This document shows, in pieces, positions 1-10,056 of a DNA stretch of 64,000 nt (position 1 is its first letter; every line of letters starts with the position of its first letter). The notes below the pieces were generated by a model. It was not told where the DNA came from, searched no databases, and saw only the letters and a list, made by a program, of their open reading frames with translations. Origin of the DNA: Linnemannia hyalina (Eukaryota; Mortierellomycota; Mortierellomycetes; Mortierellales; Mortierellaceae); assembly GCA_019671135.1 (NCBI GenBank), contig JAHRHY010000020.1, positions 496,001 through 560,000 of the forward strand. Direction: 5' to 3'. A program made the position numbers and the translations under genes.

Positions 1-1
1 C

Positions 2-367
2 TTGGATCAGCCTTCGTGGGACATTGCACAAACGGTTCAGATCGCAAAGTGGGTCAAGGAGGCTGGCGTGGATGTCTTCCATGTGTCTGCGGGTGGGAAC
101 ACGGCGAAGCAGCGGATCAAGGCCTTCCCCGGTTACCAGGTTCCTTTCGCTGAACGTGTGAAGAGGGAGGTGCCCGGTCTTGTGGTCGTGGCGGTCGGTA
201 TCATCACGGAAGGCAAGCAGGCTGAGGAAGTGTTGGAGAAGGAGAAGGCCGACTTGATTGCTGTTGGCCGTGGGTTCTTGAGACACCCCAACTTTGTCAT
301 CAACGCTGCCCAGGCTCTGAACGTCAAGGCCAAGTTCTCTCAGCAGTACGAGCATGGCCGTATCTAA
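2..367 (+). CDS. NADH:flavin oxidoreductase (old yellow enzyme family), C-terminal part
   Basis: Only the last ~121 residues lie in the window; the 5' part is cut off by the window edge. The visible part is the C-terminal half of the FMN-binding TIM barrel of YqjM-like old yellow enzymes. It includes HVSAGGN, the PGYQVPFAERVKRE segment, VVAVGIIT, and ADLIAVGRGFLRHPNFV, which contains the phosphate-binding loop (VGRGFL). Family enzymes use NAD(P)H and FMN to reduce the C=C bond of alpha,beta-unsaturated carbonyls in the cytosol. The frame is open to a TAA at 365-367 and ends in HGRI. No intron is seen in this part. The family call is firm; the substrate is unknown. Confidence 0.9.
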   Translation: MDQPSWDIAQTVQIAKWVKEAGVDVFHVSAGGNTAKQRIKAFPGYQVPFAERVKREVPGLVVVAVGIITEGKQAEEVLEKEKADLIAVGRGFLRHPNFVINAAQALNVKAKFSQQYEHGRI

Positions 368-699
368 AAACTCAATTGCATCGTCAAGCATCCCATCGTA
401 CAGTACACGACTGCTTGTCACAACAAAAAATGTACACTGCGCTCCAAAACTGAGTGTACATGTTTTAATTCTTTTTCTTTATCTTTCTTTACAAGATAAG
501 TGCTGCTTCGATTACGCCAATATTAAGTATACAAAGATTCTTGATACTGCCATATATGAGGTTCAATTTTGAAGCCGATAGGAATGACATGGAATTTTTT
601 ATAATTTTTTTTCTTTCACTACCTCATGTACATGTACACCTCCAACAGTATAGTGAAACATGGAGTGCCGCTGCAGCATTAGGGGAGATGACCTACCAA

Positions 700-1610
700 G
701 AACGGACGCATGCAAAGCAGAGTGTGCGCGTGTGAGAGATAAATTAAAAAAAAAGGTCAGAGTTGTCGGAGGCGGATGAAAAGTGGTGACGAGAAAAGGG
801 CGCGACAATTGAGACAAGTGGTGAGAGAAGTAGAGAGGACAACAAAGGAAGTAGAACAACTAGGAGCATAAAAAAAAAGGACAAAAGGACGAAAAACAAA
901 AGACAAAAGGACAAAGGATAAAAGACAAAAGACAAAATGAAAAAAAAAAACAAAATGACAACAAAAGACAACATGACAAAAGGACAAAAGAAGCAGCGAG
1001 GCAGCGGTAAAGATAAAGGGCAGCGGTGAAGATAAAGGGCAGCGGTAAAGAAAAAGGGCAACAGGGAAGAAAAGTTATAATTCAGGAACGCTCGCGGCAT
1101 CAGAGTGATCACTTACCAACGGACACACGTCAAGCTGAGTATGCGCGTATGTGAGGTGAAATTACAAAAAGATCAAGGTGATGCCGACAAAAGGGTGCGA
1201 CAGTGAGAGGACAACAAAGGAGAAAGCAAAGAAGTGGAACAATTAAGAACAGCAAAAAAAAGAAGAAAGGGAAAACAAAAGAAAAGGACAAAAACCAAAA
1301 AGGACAAAAAACAAAAGGACAAAAGACAAAAGGATAAAAAACAAAAGGACAAAAAACAAAAGGACAAAGACAAAAGGACAAAGACAAAAGGACAAAGACA
1401 AAAGGACAAAGACAAAAGGACAAAGACAAAAGGACAAAGACAAAAGGACAAAGACAAAAGACAAAAGGACAAAAGACAAAAGGACAAAAGACAAAGGATC
1501 AAAAATAAAAGAGGCAAAAAAAAAGAGGCAAAAAAAAAGGAAAAAAGGTAAAAGAAAGAAAGGGAAAAAAGAAAAGGAAGAGAAAAGGGGAAAAAAAAAA
1601 GAGATCACAG
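700..1610. repeat. Polypurine tandem repeats with two copies of a flanking segment
   Basis: One strand is almost pure A/G/C. Units such as GGACAAAAGACAAAA run at about 870-990, and a 12-13 bp unit (GGACAAAGACAAAA) is repeated many times at about 1310-1500. The segment just before each run (about 700-800 and 1105-1215) is similar: both contain ACGGAC, a (G/A)TGCGCGT motif and AAGGG(C/T)GCGACA. The array therefore looks duplicated as a unit. Open frames across it are low-complexity artefacts. The stretch from 368 to 700 holds nothing I recognise. Confidence 0.8.
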
Positions 1611-1665
1611 CGCAGGTTCGACGGCTAGAAGTACAACGACAATGACGTGAAGAAGCCTGAATGGG

Positions 1666-3289
1666 CTAGACACGCTGCATCTTGCCTGCTGACTGTCCAG
1701 ATGTGGTAAACTTCTGCTCCTTGAGCTGCAGCTCGCGTCCTGGGATCTCAGAGTGCATCTTCCTCATCAATCACACGATTTGGCCCAGCACAGACGCGGC
1801 TTCAACTCTCCAAGTGTCCTTGTCATAGTTGATGATGTCCTTCAGCTTCGAGATCCTGAACTTGGGGCGGTCTCCAGAGTCTTGTGATTGATCGACGGTG
1901 CACTCCACAAAGAACCAGTAGGTAGCATCAGTGACGATACCATACGCTTTCAAAGAGACAGATCTGTCCTCGTCTCGCTCTTCATCTCCGTTATCGTCAC
2001 TGTCGCGCTTGCGCTTCTTCACCGTCAAGGATGACTCCAGCTGCACTAGGTCTGCGCCAAGCCCTTGCCATACTCCTCATGCTTGACCTCTGTGACACCC
2101 AGTACGTGTCTCGAGCCATCCTTGGCAAGAGCCTCGATAGCATAGTCGACCTTGCCATGTCCGTGTCTGCCTCGAAGCGGTCTCTCCGGTGCGAGTGTCA
2201 GGTAGCCATTAAATATCAGAACGGCTTGCGTGAGGAACGAGCATACGTAGGCTGAGCATGTAGTTTCGTTGGTTAGGGAGGGGATCGCCCGTATCCTGGA
2301 GTCGAGCTCATCAAGCAGTCTCCGTAGCGATTCCCTGTGCAAGTCTGAGTCAAGTGCCTCTGTCGAGATGCCAGTGAAGGGCGGTAAGTCAGTCATAGTT
2401 GGTGCTTCCATGTTCGAGATCTTGCACAGGCTGTTGACCTCCTTGAGTGTGAAGTCGGTGTACTTCTTGGTCGGTGTCTCCAGAGCTACTGTTAACGTCC
2501 TTGTGTTCGTCTTCTAGTACTGTTTTATGATATTCCTGAACCGTGTGTCGTCGCGGGGGCGCTCTGTCCCTCCGCCTTCGTGTTGAGAAATCCCGCGTGC
2601 ATGAATGATTGCCAACACGGCGTCGCCGTCCTCTCGGTCGGGATATTCATCGTAGATGGCCCTCTCCAGTTCCTTAATGCTCGTTGTCTCAGTGTCTGTC
2701 GTCCAGGAGAAACACTCGCTGCGATTCGGCCGCAAGACGACGTTCAATACAACGATGCTCTTGCCCCCACGCAGGTTCTCATTCTCCATCAGCAGCTCCT
2801 CCATCCTCGCCTCCAACTCGAGCGTGTGTGGCGTGCTTGTATCTATACATCATAGATGGCAAATAACATGAAAGAAATGTTAGTAAAGAGGTCTATGTCC
2901 GTCTTCCTTTAGAGTCACTTCCTCGGTTACAGCTTACATCGTACATTCTTTACCTGATTGCAGTGGCGATGCACGCTGGACAATGAGGTGAATGGTGTCC
3001 TCCGGTAGCCCCATGGCGAAGGCTTTGGAGAGCTTGGTAGTCGCCTTGAGCTTTTTTTTTTCTCAGAGACAGAGACAGAGCTGAGCAGAATAGGGAGGTC
3101 GTAATCGTTGTCGTCAGAAATGGAGACACTCCAGAGGGTGCTGCAAGGTCGTTAAACTGAGGAGACAAGCGGTCTTGATAAGTTTCTTGAGGCCATCGAC
3201 AGTGTCCGTTGAGGAATATCGACAGAAAACGCACTAGACGCAGCCTCTCCATCAACAAGACAAAATAGAGTCAAGTGGTTGTCGGTCAT
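1666..3289 (-). pseudogene. Crinkler (CRN)-type gene with PD-(D/E)XK-like C-terminus, broken
   Basis: Exon 1 (about 2954-3289) starts with MTDNHLTLFCLVDGE and ends with LPEDTIHLIVQR, the pattern of the ubiquitin-like header of fungal CRN proteins. A GTAAAG...TATAG intron (about 2843-2953) follows. Exon 2 carries a Glu-rich helix, then KVDYAIE and LGVTEVKHEE, which fit the D...ExK core of a PD-(D/E)XK nuclease fold, then RISKLKDIINYDKDTWRVEAASV. It is broken several times. There are at least three frame changes between 3050 and 3210, one in a nine-base homopolymer at 3053-3061. There is an in-frame TAG at 2514-2516, a frame change near 2046, and a TGA at 1771-1773 where similar reading frame continues to a TAG at 1666-1668. 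CRN proteins are cell-death or conflict effectors in other eukaryotes; this copy cannot make a full protein. The nuclease assignment is by motif only. Confidence 0.75.
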
Positions 3290-3352
3290 ACTGTAGAGAA
3301 GGATGGAGGGATTGTTAAAGTGTGGGATGAAGAGAAAAAACAGTGAGATAGG

Positions 3353-3360
3353 CATTTATA
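3353..3360 (-). promoter_or_regulatory. Probable TATA box of the CRN-type pseudogene
   Basis: On the minus strand the sequence reads TATAAATG about 65-70 bp upstream of the ATG at 3289. Spacing and motif fit a fungal core promoter. No experiment supports it. Confidence 0.4.
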
Positions 3361-3400
3361 GTAAATTAATGATTGATGACGTCACGGTTGTTTATGAGTG

Positions 3401-3700
3401 TTACGCGTCGGCTACAGCTAGAACGCGGTCATTCTCCAAAAGGATGTCACGGATATCATCCTCAATGATGAGCTCGACTTGGGCGTCCTTGACTATGTTG
3501 ACGGGCTCGACAACATTGTTCTCATCCTCAACAACGGACTCGGCATCGGCAATTTCATCCGTACCAACGTCGGACTCGGCATCGGCATTCTCATCCATAC
3601 CAATGTCGGACTCAGCATCGGCATTCTCATCCACATCAACGTCGGACTTGTCATGTAGATTGGGGTCGGCCTCCTCTGGGCGGTATATAGGGCTCTTCAT
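3401..3700 (-). CDS. Acidic repeat ORF, uncertain
   Basis: A 99-codon frame runs from an ATG at 3700. Its middle is a tandem repeat of about 12 residues (DENADAESD plus two or three variable residues), caused by three copies of a 36-bp DNA repeat at about 3538-3645. The C-terminal third (VELIIEDDIRDILLENDRVLAV) is not repetitive and looks protein-like. I do not recognise a family. The frame may be an exon of a larger broken gene or only a minisatellite that happens to be open. Confidence 0.3.
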   Translation of the reverse strand: MKSPIYRPEEADPNLHDKSDVDVDENADAESDIGMDENADAESDVGTDEIADAESVVEDENNVVEPVNIVKDAQVELIIEDDIRDILLENDRVLAVADA

Positions 3701-4021
3701 ATCCAGGAGGAAGAGCTAGGCGAGTGCCATACATATCTCCAAGGCGGCGACCTAGGATGGAAAGCTCGAAGTTTCATCACAAACCATCGTGAGGCAGTGG
3801 CGGAAAGTGTCAAATTGCACTATACCAACTGCGCAAAGAGAAATTAGTAGCCTAAGCAAAATAGTGCCTTCTGGAGTGTTTTTGAAAGGGCAGCTGCGCA
3901 AAATAGATAACAATTGGCGTTTTACATCTGGATCTATGCAAAATCAATGTAGCAAAGGGGTAATAGTAGAAGCGGGTTAGTAATTACTGCGGATTGTATC
4001 CCTCGTCTCACCCGGAAATGG

Positions 4022-4029
4022 TATATATT
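4022..4029 (+). promoter_or_regulatory. Probable TATA box of the NmrA-like gene
   Basis: TATATATT lies about 95 bp upstream of the chosen ATG (4123), followed by a C-rich leader with several ACC/CCA runs just before the start. This is the usual layout of a fungal core promoter. Confidence 0.45.
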
Positions 4030-4122
4030 GTTCAGATTCGTGGCATCTCCCTCAGTTATAATTCTAACCTACCATCACCTGCAACCCTCTCCCAACATCA
4101 CCTAGCTCCAACCACTACCACC

Positions 4123-5052
4123 ATGAGCAAGCTTCTTGTCGTCTTTTTTGCTACCGGCCGTCAAGGCAACTCCGTTATTGACTATGTCATCAACGACTCT
4201 ACTTTGTCCAAAGTGTTCAAGGTGCGTGGCGTTACTCGGGATCCCTCCAAGCCCGAGGCTCTGGCTCTCCTCAAGAAAGGCGTGGAAGTCGTCAAGGGTG
4301 ACATGGACGACATGGACTCTCTCAAGCAGGCCATGCAAGGAGCACACACAGTCTTTGCTGCAACGTTTACTGTCTACGATGATCAAATGGAAGCCAGGGA
4401 GCGTGCTCAGGGGAAGGCCTTGGCTGATGCGGCAGTTGAAGAAGGCGTTCAGTACTTGATCTTCAGCACCTTACCGCATACCAAGAAGATTTCCAACGGC
4501 GTTTACACTGTGGCTACTTTTGATGTAAAGGCTGAGACGGAGCAATATATTCGGGGCCTGCCTCTCGACAGTGCTTTCTTTTCTCCTGGAAGCTTTATGC
4601 AGAATCACCTGGACATGTTTGCGCCTTATCCTGTTGGCGACGGAACGTACGCTTTCAGTCACGTCGTGTCGCCTCAAGCTCCGTTTCCCCTCATCGACAC
4701 CATTGGCGACACCGGCAAGTATGTAGGAGCTATTCTTGCCGAGCCTGACAAGTATAAGGGCAAGGTCTTCTCGGCCGCAACCAAGCTCTACACTTTCGAT
4801 GAGGTCGCCCAAGCCATCAGCAAGGCCACCGGAAAAGATGTCAAGTACAAGCAGATATCTGTTGATGACACCAAGCGCGCGCTGCCGCCTATTGTTGCAA
4901 ACTATGTTGTGCCCATGATGAAGTACATTGAAGATTTTGGGTACTATGGTAGCAACACGGTGGAGCTGGTAGAGTGGTCCGCGCGGAATGCTCGTGGCAA
5001 GTTGACGACTTTAGAAGAATTCTTTGCCAAGAACCCCGTCAGTCTTCATTAG
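4123..5052 (+). CDS. NmrA-like NAD(P)-binding Rossmann protein
   Basis: 309 residues without introns. I start at the ATG at 4123 (ACCACCATGAGC context, just before the Rossmann beta strand) rather than at 3994, where the frame is open but contains promoter sequence. The N-terminus LLVVFFATGRQGNSV is the dinucleotide-binding loop. VRGVTRDPSK, VVKGDMDD, HTVFAATF and YLIFSTLPHTKKISNG are the following Rossmann strands of the NmrA/HSCARG group, and SPGSFMQNHLDMF leads into the substrate-side lid. These proteins are atypical short-chain dehydrogenases that bind NAD(P) and often act as redox sensors or regulators rather than enzymes. The first Gly of the usual GxxGxxG motif is Phe here. Length is typical for the family, and no neighbour suggests a pathway. 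Confidence 0.85.
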   Translation: MSKLLVVFFATGRQGNSVIDYVINDSTLSKVFKVRGVTRDPSKPEALALLKKGVEVVKGDMDDMDSLKQAMQGAHTVFAATFTVYDDQMEARERAQGKALADAAVEEGVQYLIFSTLPHTKKISNGVYTVATFDVKAETEQYIRGLPLDSAFFSPGSFMQNHLDMFAPYPVGDGTYAFSHVVSPQAPFPLIDTIGDTGKYVGAILAEPDKYKGKVFSAATKLYTFDEVAQAISKATGKDVKYKQISVDDTKRALPPIVANYVVPMMKYIEDFGYYGSNTVELVEWSARNARGKLTTLEEFFAKNPVSLH

Positions 5053-5920
5053 AAAATACACATTACTCTTCTACTTAAATGGACGACCAAGCAAAGAAGT
5101 TGATTGCATCTTATATTTTCCGTCGAGACGACCAGAAACCGATGATGTGTGCGATCTGTTTTTTTATTGTAAACAAAAATAAGGGGATTAACAAGAGGGT
5201 GACTTCGGATCCGGATCCTTATCTTCTTTTCACTCGCCCAGGAATACATCCGGCAACACACATATGAAGTTCCACGAGCTCGCAACATGATATCCCCTCC
5301 ACCAACCCTTCCTTCCTCGACACCAACGACGCTGTCATCCACATGCTGCTCCTCGCCGGGGTCGCAGAGCTTGAAGCAAGACAGGCCCCTTAAACCTTTG
5401 CAGTACCCAAACCATGTTCAGGAGTATGTCTTTACTGCTTTACATAGCGGCCCCTTCATGTGCAGAGGATATAAAAAGGCATATAAAAAATATCCAAAGT
5501 CCAAGGAACGGAGTGTTGACTTCCATAACTGGCATATCTCTTCATAGTGGGCAACAGAACACAGAATAAAATAGCAATAGACAGCACAAGAATTTTTAAA
5601 ATGTAATCTCTCCCCTGTATTTCACGACAAAGATACAGTTGAGAATACAAGTGCTTTAGATGATCACATACAAGAACTACTCTGTCGAATCTTGCAGTGA
5701 GGGTTACAGGTTAATAGTAGATGGACATATTCAAGAGTTTGGTGTGCGAAAAATAAGAAGACTTTGTTGTTTGGAGAATAGGTTGGTGTTTAGTAGGATA
5801 GTTAAACAAAAAATGTTACAATGGTTGTCTTATATGCTTGGTATCATACATACACTCTCCTCTAATGGACGCGGTGGATATCGTCAAGATCTGCAGAGAT
5901 GTAACAAACACCATATGATA
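5053..5920. other. Intergenic stretch, nothing recognised
   Basis: A/T-rich sequence downstream of the NmrA-like gene. I see no coding pattern, no terminal repeats and no RNA gene. Short open frames here have no protein-like composition. Confidence 0.5.
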
Positions 5921-5922
5921 AT

Positions 5923-6560
5923 TTGGACTTGAAAGGCCTCCATAAGGAACTCTACCCAAGAGGCATCGCCACCGCTGCAGGCTATTATGAACGAACGGAC
6001 CAATCTCCAGATATCATTGCCCGAGTCATCCATGATATCAATGAGCAAATCAAGAGTCTTCCCAAGAATCCCCACCATCCTTACACGGCTCCGTCTGCCT
6101 TCGTCAAGTTCCCAGAACGCACGTCCGAGAAGAGATCGACACTGCCCTTCCATCGATCCACACCAATCCCGATCTCCAGGATTACAACTCGGTTGAGGAG
6201 CTTGCAAACGATATCCACCAGATATATACCGAAAAATAAACTACAAACCTTTTGGGTCCTCGACGAGTACAGAGGTCTACTTGCCAACCTCCCCACCGAA
6301 TCTTAGACGTCCGTCCCAACCTTACGCCCGCTTCCCTGGGACTCAACGCCATCCCAAAGCCACTAGAGTCAGCCCCTCTCTTTCCCCTCAATTTCTTCAA
6401 GACTGACAAGCAGGAACAGGAAGATCACAAGGCTATACTTGACAGCGTCCAGGAACATGGCGGGCGTGCGCACGCGGAAGAGGCGGGGGCAACTTCAACG
6501 GCAGGAGCGACAATAACAGCGGCTCCAACAATAATTGGTTCAACAACAATGGCTTGTTGA
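5923..6560 (+). pseudogene. Degenerate protein-coding remnant, possibly gag-like
   Basis: Protein-like segments follow one another in different frames: GLHKELYPRGIATAAGYYER and ARVIHDINEQIKSLP (5930-6060), VEELANDIHQIYTEK (about 6193-6238), LQTFWVLDEYRGLLANLP, and then FFKTDKQEQEDHKAILDSVQ. A stretch in another frame reads NGRSDNNSGSNNNWFNNNG near 6500-6560. The Asn/Gly-rich tail before a Cys-rich end resembles the C-terminus of retrotransposon Gag proteins, but no zinc knuckle is intact. At least three frame changes are needed, so it is not functional. The family is not identified. Confidence 0.35.
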
Positions 6561-7189
6561 GGTGCTGCAATTGAGCAGCAACCCTTTTTCTTTAATTAAC
6601 TGGAAACCATATGACCTAGCTGGCCTATTTAATAGCCTGAAAACTCAGCCTGAATAAAACAATCCTCTTTCCTCCCGTTACTTCTCGACTTATAAATCCA
6701 TTTGTTTCTTGATTGCCCAGATTTCGACACTTCCTAGGCCTCCTTTCTTTGGGGGACGAATCGATAGAAAGACCAGGCTATCAGAGTTGGCTGGGTGGGA
6801 TTGACAAAATTGGGAGAGCTGCGTGGACATATTCAGGCGACACCACCAGAGACTCGCAAGACTATGGGCATAGAAGGAACTAGAGTGGATGTTGGAGCAT
6901 TAGTCAAGGTTGCAGGCTATCAAGCTCGTTCCCCTCTTTGGTGACTTGGAATGGCAAGACCTCGAGATATCTTTCCAGTTGATATATCGCTTCCACGCAT
7001 TGTTTGGTTCCAGCAGCAGCGACCGGATATAGGCATTCACTAAATACAGTCTAGGGGTACAATAAGGAAAATAAATGGTACACACCTGCAGCATTCCAAG
7101 AAATAAACATATTCGCAGATCGTTGTCTTCTTGTGAATGGCTTCTCCTTGTTTTGATATGATTCACAATCCATATCGTCTACTCGCTCC

Positions 7190-7966
7190 TTGGGCGATAA
7201 CGACCATTCAGCATCTCTGTCCTCAGAACCCTTCAAGGAACTTGTTGCCTACAGACCCTTCAATGCTGTTCCTTCTTCTGATGTGTCCTCTTCAACCTCG
7301 TCTGATTTCCAGCCCAACATTACCAAGCCCATCACTGCCTCTCCTTCGGTACACATTATGCCTCCTCTCTACATAGGACATGTCGAGGAGTTTGCTTCAG
7401 CCTTGTTTACAACTGTACACCACCACTTTGACAGGCCTGCTAAGGACAACCAGCAAGCTGACCACTCTGTCCAAGTCGAACAAAGAGTCGAAGCCGACCA
7501 GCAAGCTGACCACCCTGTCCAAGTCGAACACACAGTCGAAGCCAACCAGCAAGCTGACCACCCTTTCCAAGTCGAACACACAGTCGAAGCCGAGCAAGAT
7601 GACTACACTGTCGCGGCCGAGCAACAAACTCTCCACCCTATCGAAGCCGAGCAAGTTGAGTGCACTGTCGAGGCTGAACAACAAGCTGCCCACATTGTCG
7701 ATGAGTGTGATGGTAAAGGATTGCGCCTGCGGTTCATCGACTTGCATCTTCAACATATGGAGTTTCTCGAAACTCAGATGAGATCCATGATACCGTTTGA
7801 AAGTCTACTGCTTGAAGATTGGGCGAAGGCAAGAAGCAGTGAGGGTTTGGATACGTTTGTTCACAATTCTCCGTTTGGAAGACTCGATGATGCTCAACGT
7901 AGAATTAGAGAACTTTCCGACAACTTTTTAAGCAGTAGTGAGGCAACACGACCATTCATTTTGTGA
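7190..7966 (+). CDS. Hypothetical protein with 16-residue internal repeats
   Basis: An open frame of 258 residues. Residues ~83-155 are a degenerate tandem array with a 16-residue period (VEADQQADHPVQVEHT and variants), rich in Gln, Glu, Ala and His. The C-terminal ~90 residues (LRLRFIDLHLQHMEFLETQM onward) look like ordinary amphipathic helices and end with a Ser/Thr-rich tail. There is no signal peptide or membrane segment. AATAAATAAAT follows about 5 bp after the stop and could serve for polyadenylation. I do not recognise a family. The non-repetitive C-terminus is the best argument that it is real. Confidence 0.5.
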   Translation: MGDNDHSASLSSEPFKELVAYRPFNAVPSSDVSSSTSSDFQPNITKPITASPSVHIMPPLYIGHVEEFASALFTTVHHHFDRPAKDNQQADHSVQVEQRVEADQQADHPVQVEHTVEANQQADHPFQVEHTVEAEQDDYTVAAEQQTLHPIEAEQVECTVEAEQQAAHIVDECDGKGLRLRFIDLHLQHMEFLETQMRSMIPFESLLLEDWAKARSSEGLDTFVHNSPFGRLDDAQRRIRELSDNFLSSSEATRPFIL

Positions 7967-9321
7967 TTCAATAAATAAATAGCACCTCAATTTCATTTAG
8001 CACAAATAAGCATTGCTTGGCATCTTTGAATAATTCTAGATAGAAAATGAAGAGAGAGAAGTGTAAAAAGGACAAATGGCAGGAGCAAAGGACAGAAAGA
8101 GAAGACGGCAGAACAAGAGTTGTTGCAGATTGAGGAAAAGACAGGGGAGAAACGACTTATTTATACAAGCAAAGCAAAAGCTCAATTCGCCTTGAATGTG
8201 CTCTAGTGTGGGCTCGACATTGAGCAATTAAGGTTTGTGGCTGAAGTGACTGATAATTTCGCTCTGGGCAGCTCGTTGGTATCTACTAATACAAAATCGT
8301 TATCTCCATCACCTGACTTATCGTAAATCATGTGATGTTCCCTCTTTCTCTTTCTCACGGTGTTGTGGTGTGTGTGGTGTTGTGGTGTGTGTATGGTGTG
8401 TATGGTGTATGTGTAGTGTGTGTGTAAGTGTTTGTGTGTGTTGTGTGTGTTGTGTGTGCTGTGTGCGTTTTTTTTAGTTTAAAGTTAATTAAATTAAAAT
8501 GAGAGATGGATGGGGGTTGCAATCAGAGTCATACCGGTAAGCAGATCTGCCGGTAACCATGTTAAAATGCGACTGCGGAATGAGAGCCACGCCGGTAAGA
8601 AGATCTGCCGGTAAGCAGTAAGCATGTTAAGATGCGAAAATGGAGAATGGAGAGAGTAGAGCCGATGACTTTTCTTTCTCTTTCACGGACAAGCATATTT
8701 TCTTTCCTTCCTTTCTCTTTTTTTTTTTTTTTTTTTTTTATCTGTCAGTAGCCAGCATACCTTCCACTCGCTCTCACCGTGTCACTCTTACTACCACTTC
8801 CACCCCTGATGTCTCTCCTTCTGCGACCTTTACAGGATACAGACGGGCCAAGGCGACCAACTTAACAAGGTCGCTCTACTGCTAGCGCTCCCTCTACTTC
8901 CTCCACTCTCCACTTCCTTTCCACCAAATGTACCACCACTATCACCGCCAAACTCAATGCCATCACCCCTTACTCTTCCTCCTCATTCTTCCTCTTCTTC
9001 CTCCTCTTCTTCTTCCTCCTCTTCTTCTTTTCCCTCTTTCCCCCCTTTTACCTCCTCTTCCTCCTCCATCAGTAGGTGTGCCAAGCATCGTGGACGTGGG
9101 AACGGCCAACAAAGGTCGACAAGTTGTTACTGTCCCTACTATAAAGGAAAACAAACGGTATTTTAGAGTAAACAGACCACAATTGCTCAGATTGCCGCCT
9201 CTTTACAGCACAACTCCTAAGTTATAATGGTAACAACTGCGAAGCAAGCTTTGATGCCATTTCAGACGGGGATGCTTACGTTGCAATTGCTGACGTGGTT
9301 CAATAGTTCGAGACTACAAGT

Positions 9322-9465
9322 AGAGCGTCTAATCGAATTTATTCGAATTTCCTATGTTTTGCTTAGGATTTGTGCGCATTCGAAACGGATTAAAATTTTC
9401 GACTCGAATGCGCACAAACCCAATGCAAACCATAGGGAATTCAAATAAATCGATTAGATTGGCTA
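9322..9465. mobile_element. MITE with long terminal inverted repeats and 9-bp target duplication
   Basis: A 144-bp fold-back unit. The ends AGAGCGTCTAATCGAATTTA and, in reverse complement, TAGCCAATCTAATCGATTTA pair over roughly 60 bp around a short A/T-rich centre. It is flanked by ACTACAAGT at 9313-9321 and 9466-9474. The other arm of the large inverted repeat carries the empty site, with a single ACTTGTAGT at 16057-16065. This proves an insertion after the two copies separated. A 9-bp duplication suggests mobilisation by a Mutator-like transposase. Confidence 0.9.
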
Positions 9466-9747
9466 ACTACAAGTCAGACAACGATTGAGTGAGAGGGTGA
9501 GGGGAGTGAGGATGGGTCATCGATCAGGCGGCGGAGGCACTGGTACCGGGGGAATGCTTCCAGCCTGAGGCCTACCATTCCGACCCATTTAGGTAACATA
9601 AGCGACAACGACGACCTGCTGAAGGAGAAAAACCGATTGTCCCAGTTACGCATGATTGTAGCAGCCACGCATGGCTCCAGCCCAACGCCAACCATTCCGA
9701 CCCATTCCGGCCCATTTAGGTAACGTGAGCGAGCTATTGCCATCGCA

Positions 9748-10056
9748 TTGCATAGTGCTCCTCAGTCCTCTGCTACGAGATGTAATGCTTGCAGACAACT
9801 TGGTCACCGTTGTACAGCTCATGCGGATTGCCTTTTGAGCAGGAAGCGCATAATCGTTGCAGAATCTCTTGCTTCTACTCCTTCCACGGTCCTTGCTACT
9901 CCAGCCGCTTCTGCCGCTCCTGTTGCCCCTGCTGCTTATGTTACCCCTGCTACTCATGTTTCCTTTGTTGCTCATGTTGCTCCCGCTGATCTACGTGTTT
10001 TTGGGAATAGAGTAGCTGCTGTTAAGGAGCAGGACGACACAGTGTACATGATCTAG
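9748..10056 (+). pseudogene. Zinc-knuckle ORF fragment of the inverted-repeat element
   Basis: A 102-codon frame whose N-terminal part reads CNACRQLGHRCTAHADC, a CX2CX4HX4H-like knuckle as found in Gag or ORF1 proteins of retroelements. An Ala/Pro/Val-rich low-complexity tail follows and ends in EQDDTVYMI. The matching region of the right arm (about 15491-15742, minus strand) encodes a similar tail (NQDNTVYMI) but its knuckle is broken. Upstream segments in other frames (for example DGDAYVAIADVVQ near 9260) appear in both arms and probably belonged to the same protein. Both copies are degraded. Confidence 0.4.

Noticed and set aside
744..1608. Long open frames on both strands (for example Lys/Asp/Gln-rich on plus, Leu/Ser/Phe-rich on minus)
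   Set aside because: They only translate the polypurine/polypyrimidine tandem repeats and have no protein-like sequence.
3994..4122. Upstream start for the NmrA-like protein at 3994
   Set aside because: It would place the TATA box and leader inside the protein and adds 43 residues that do not fit the family.
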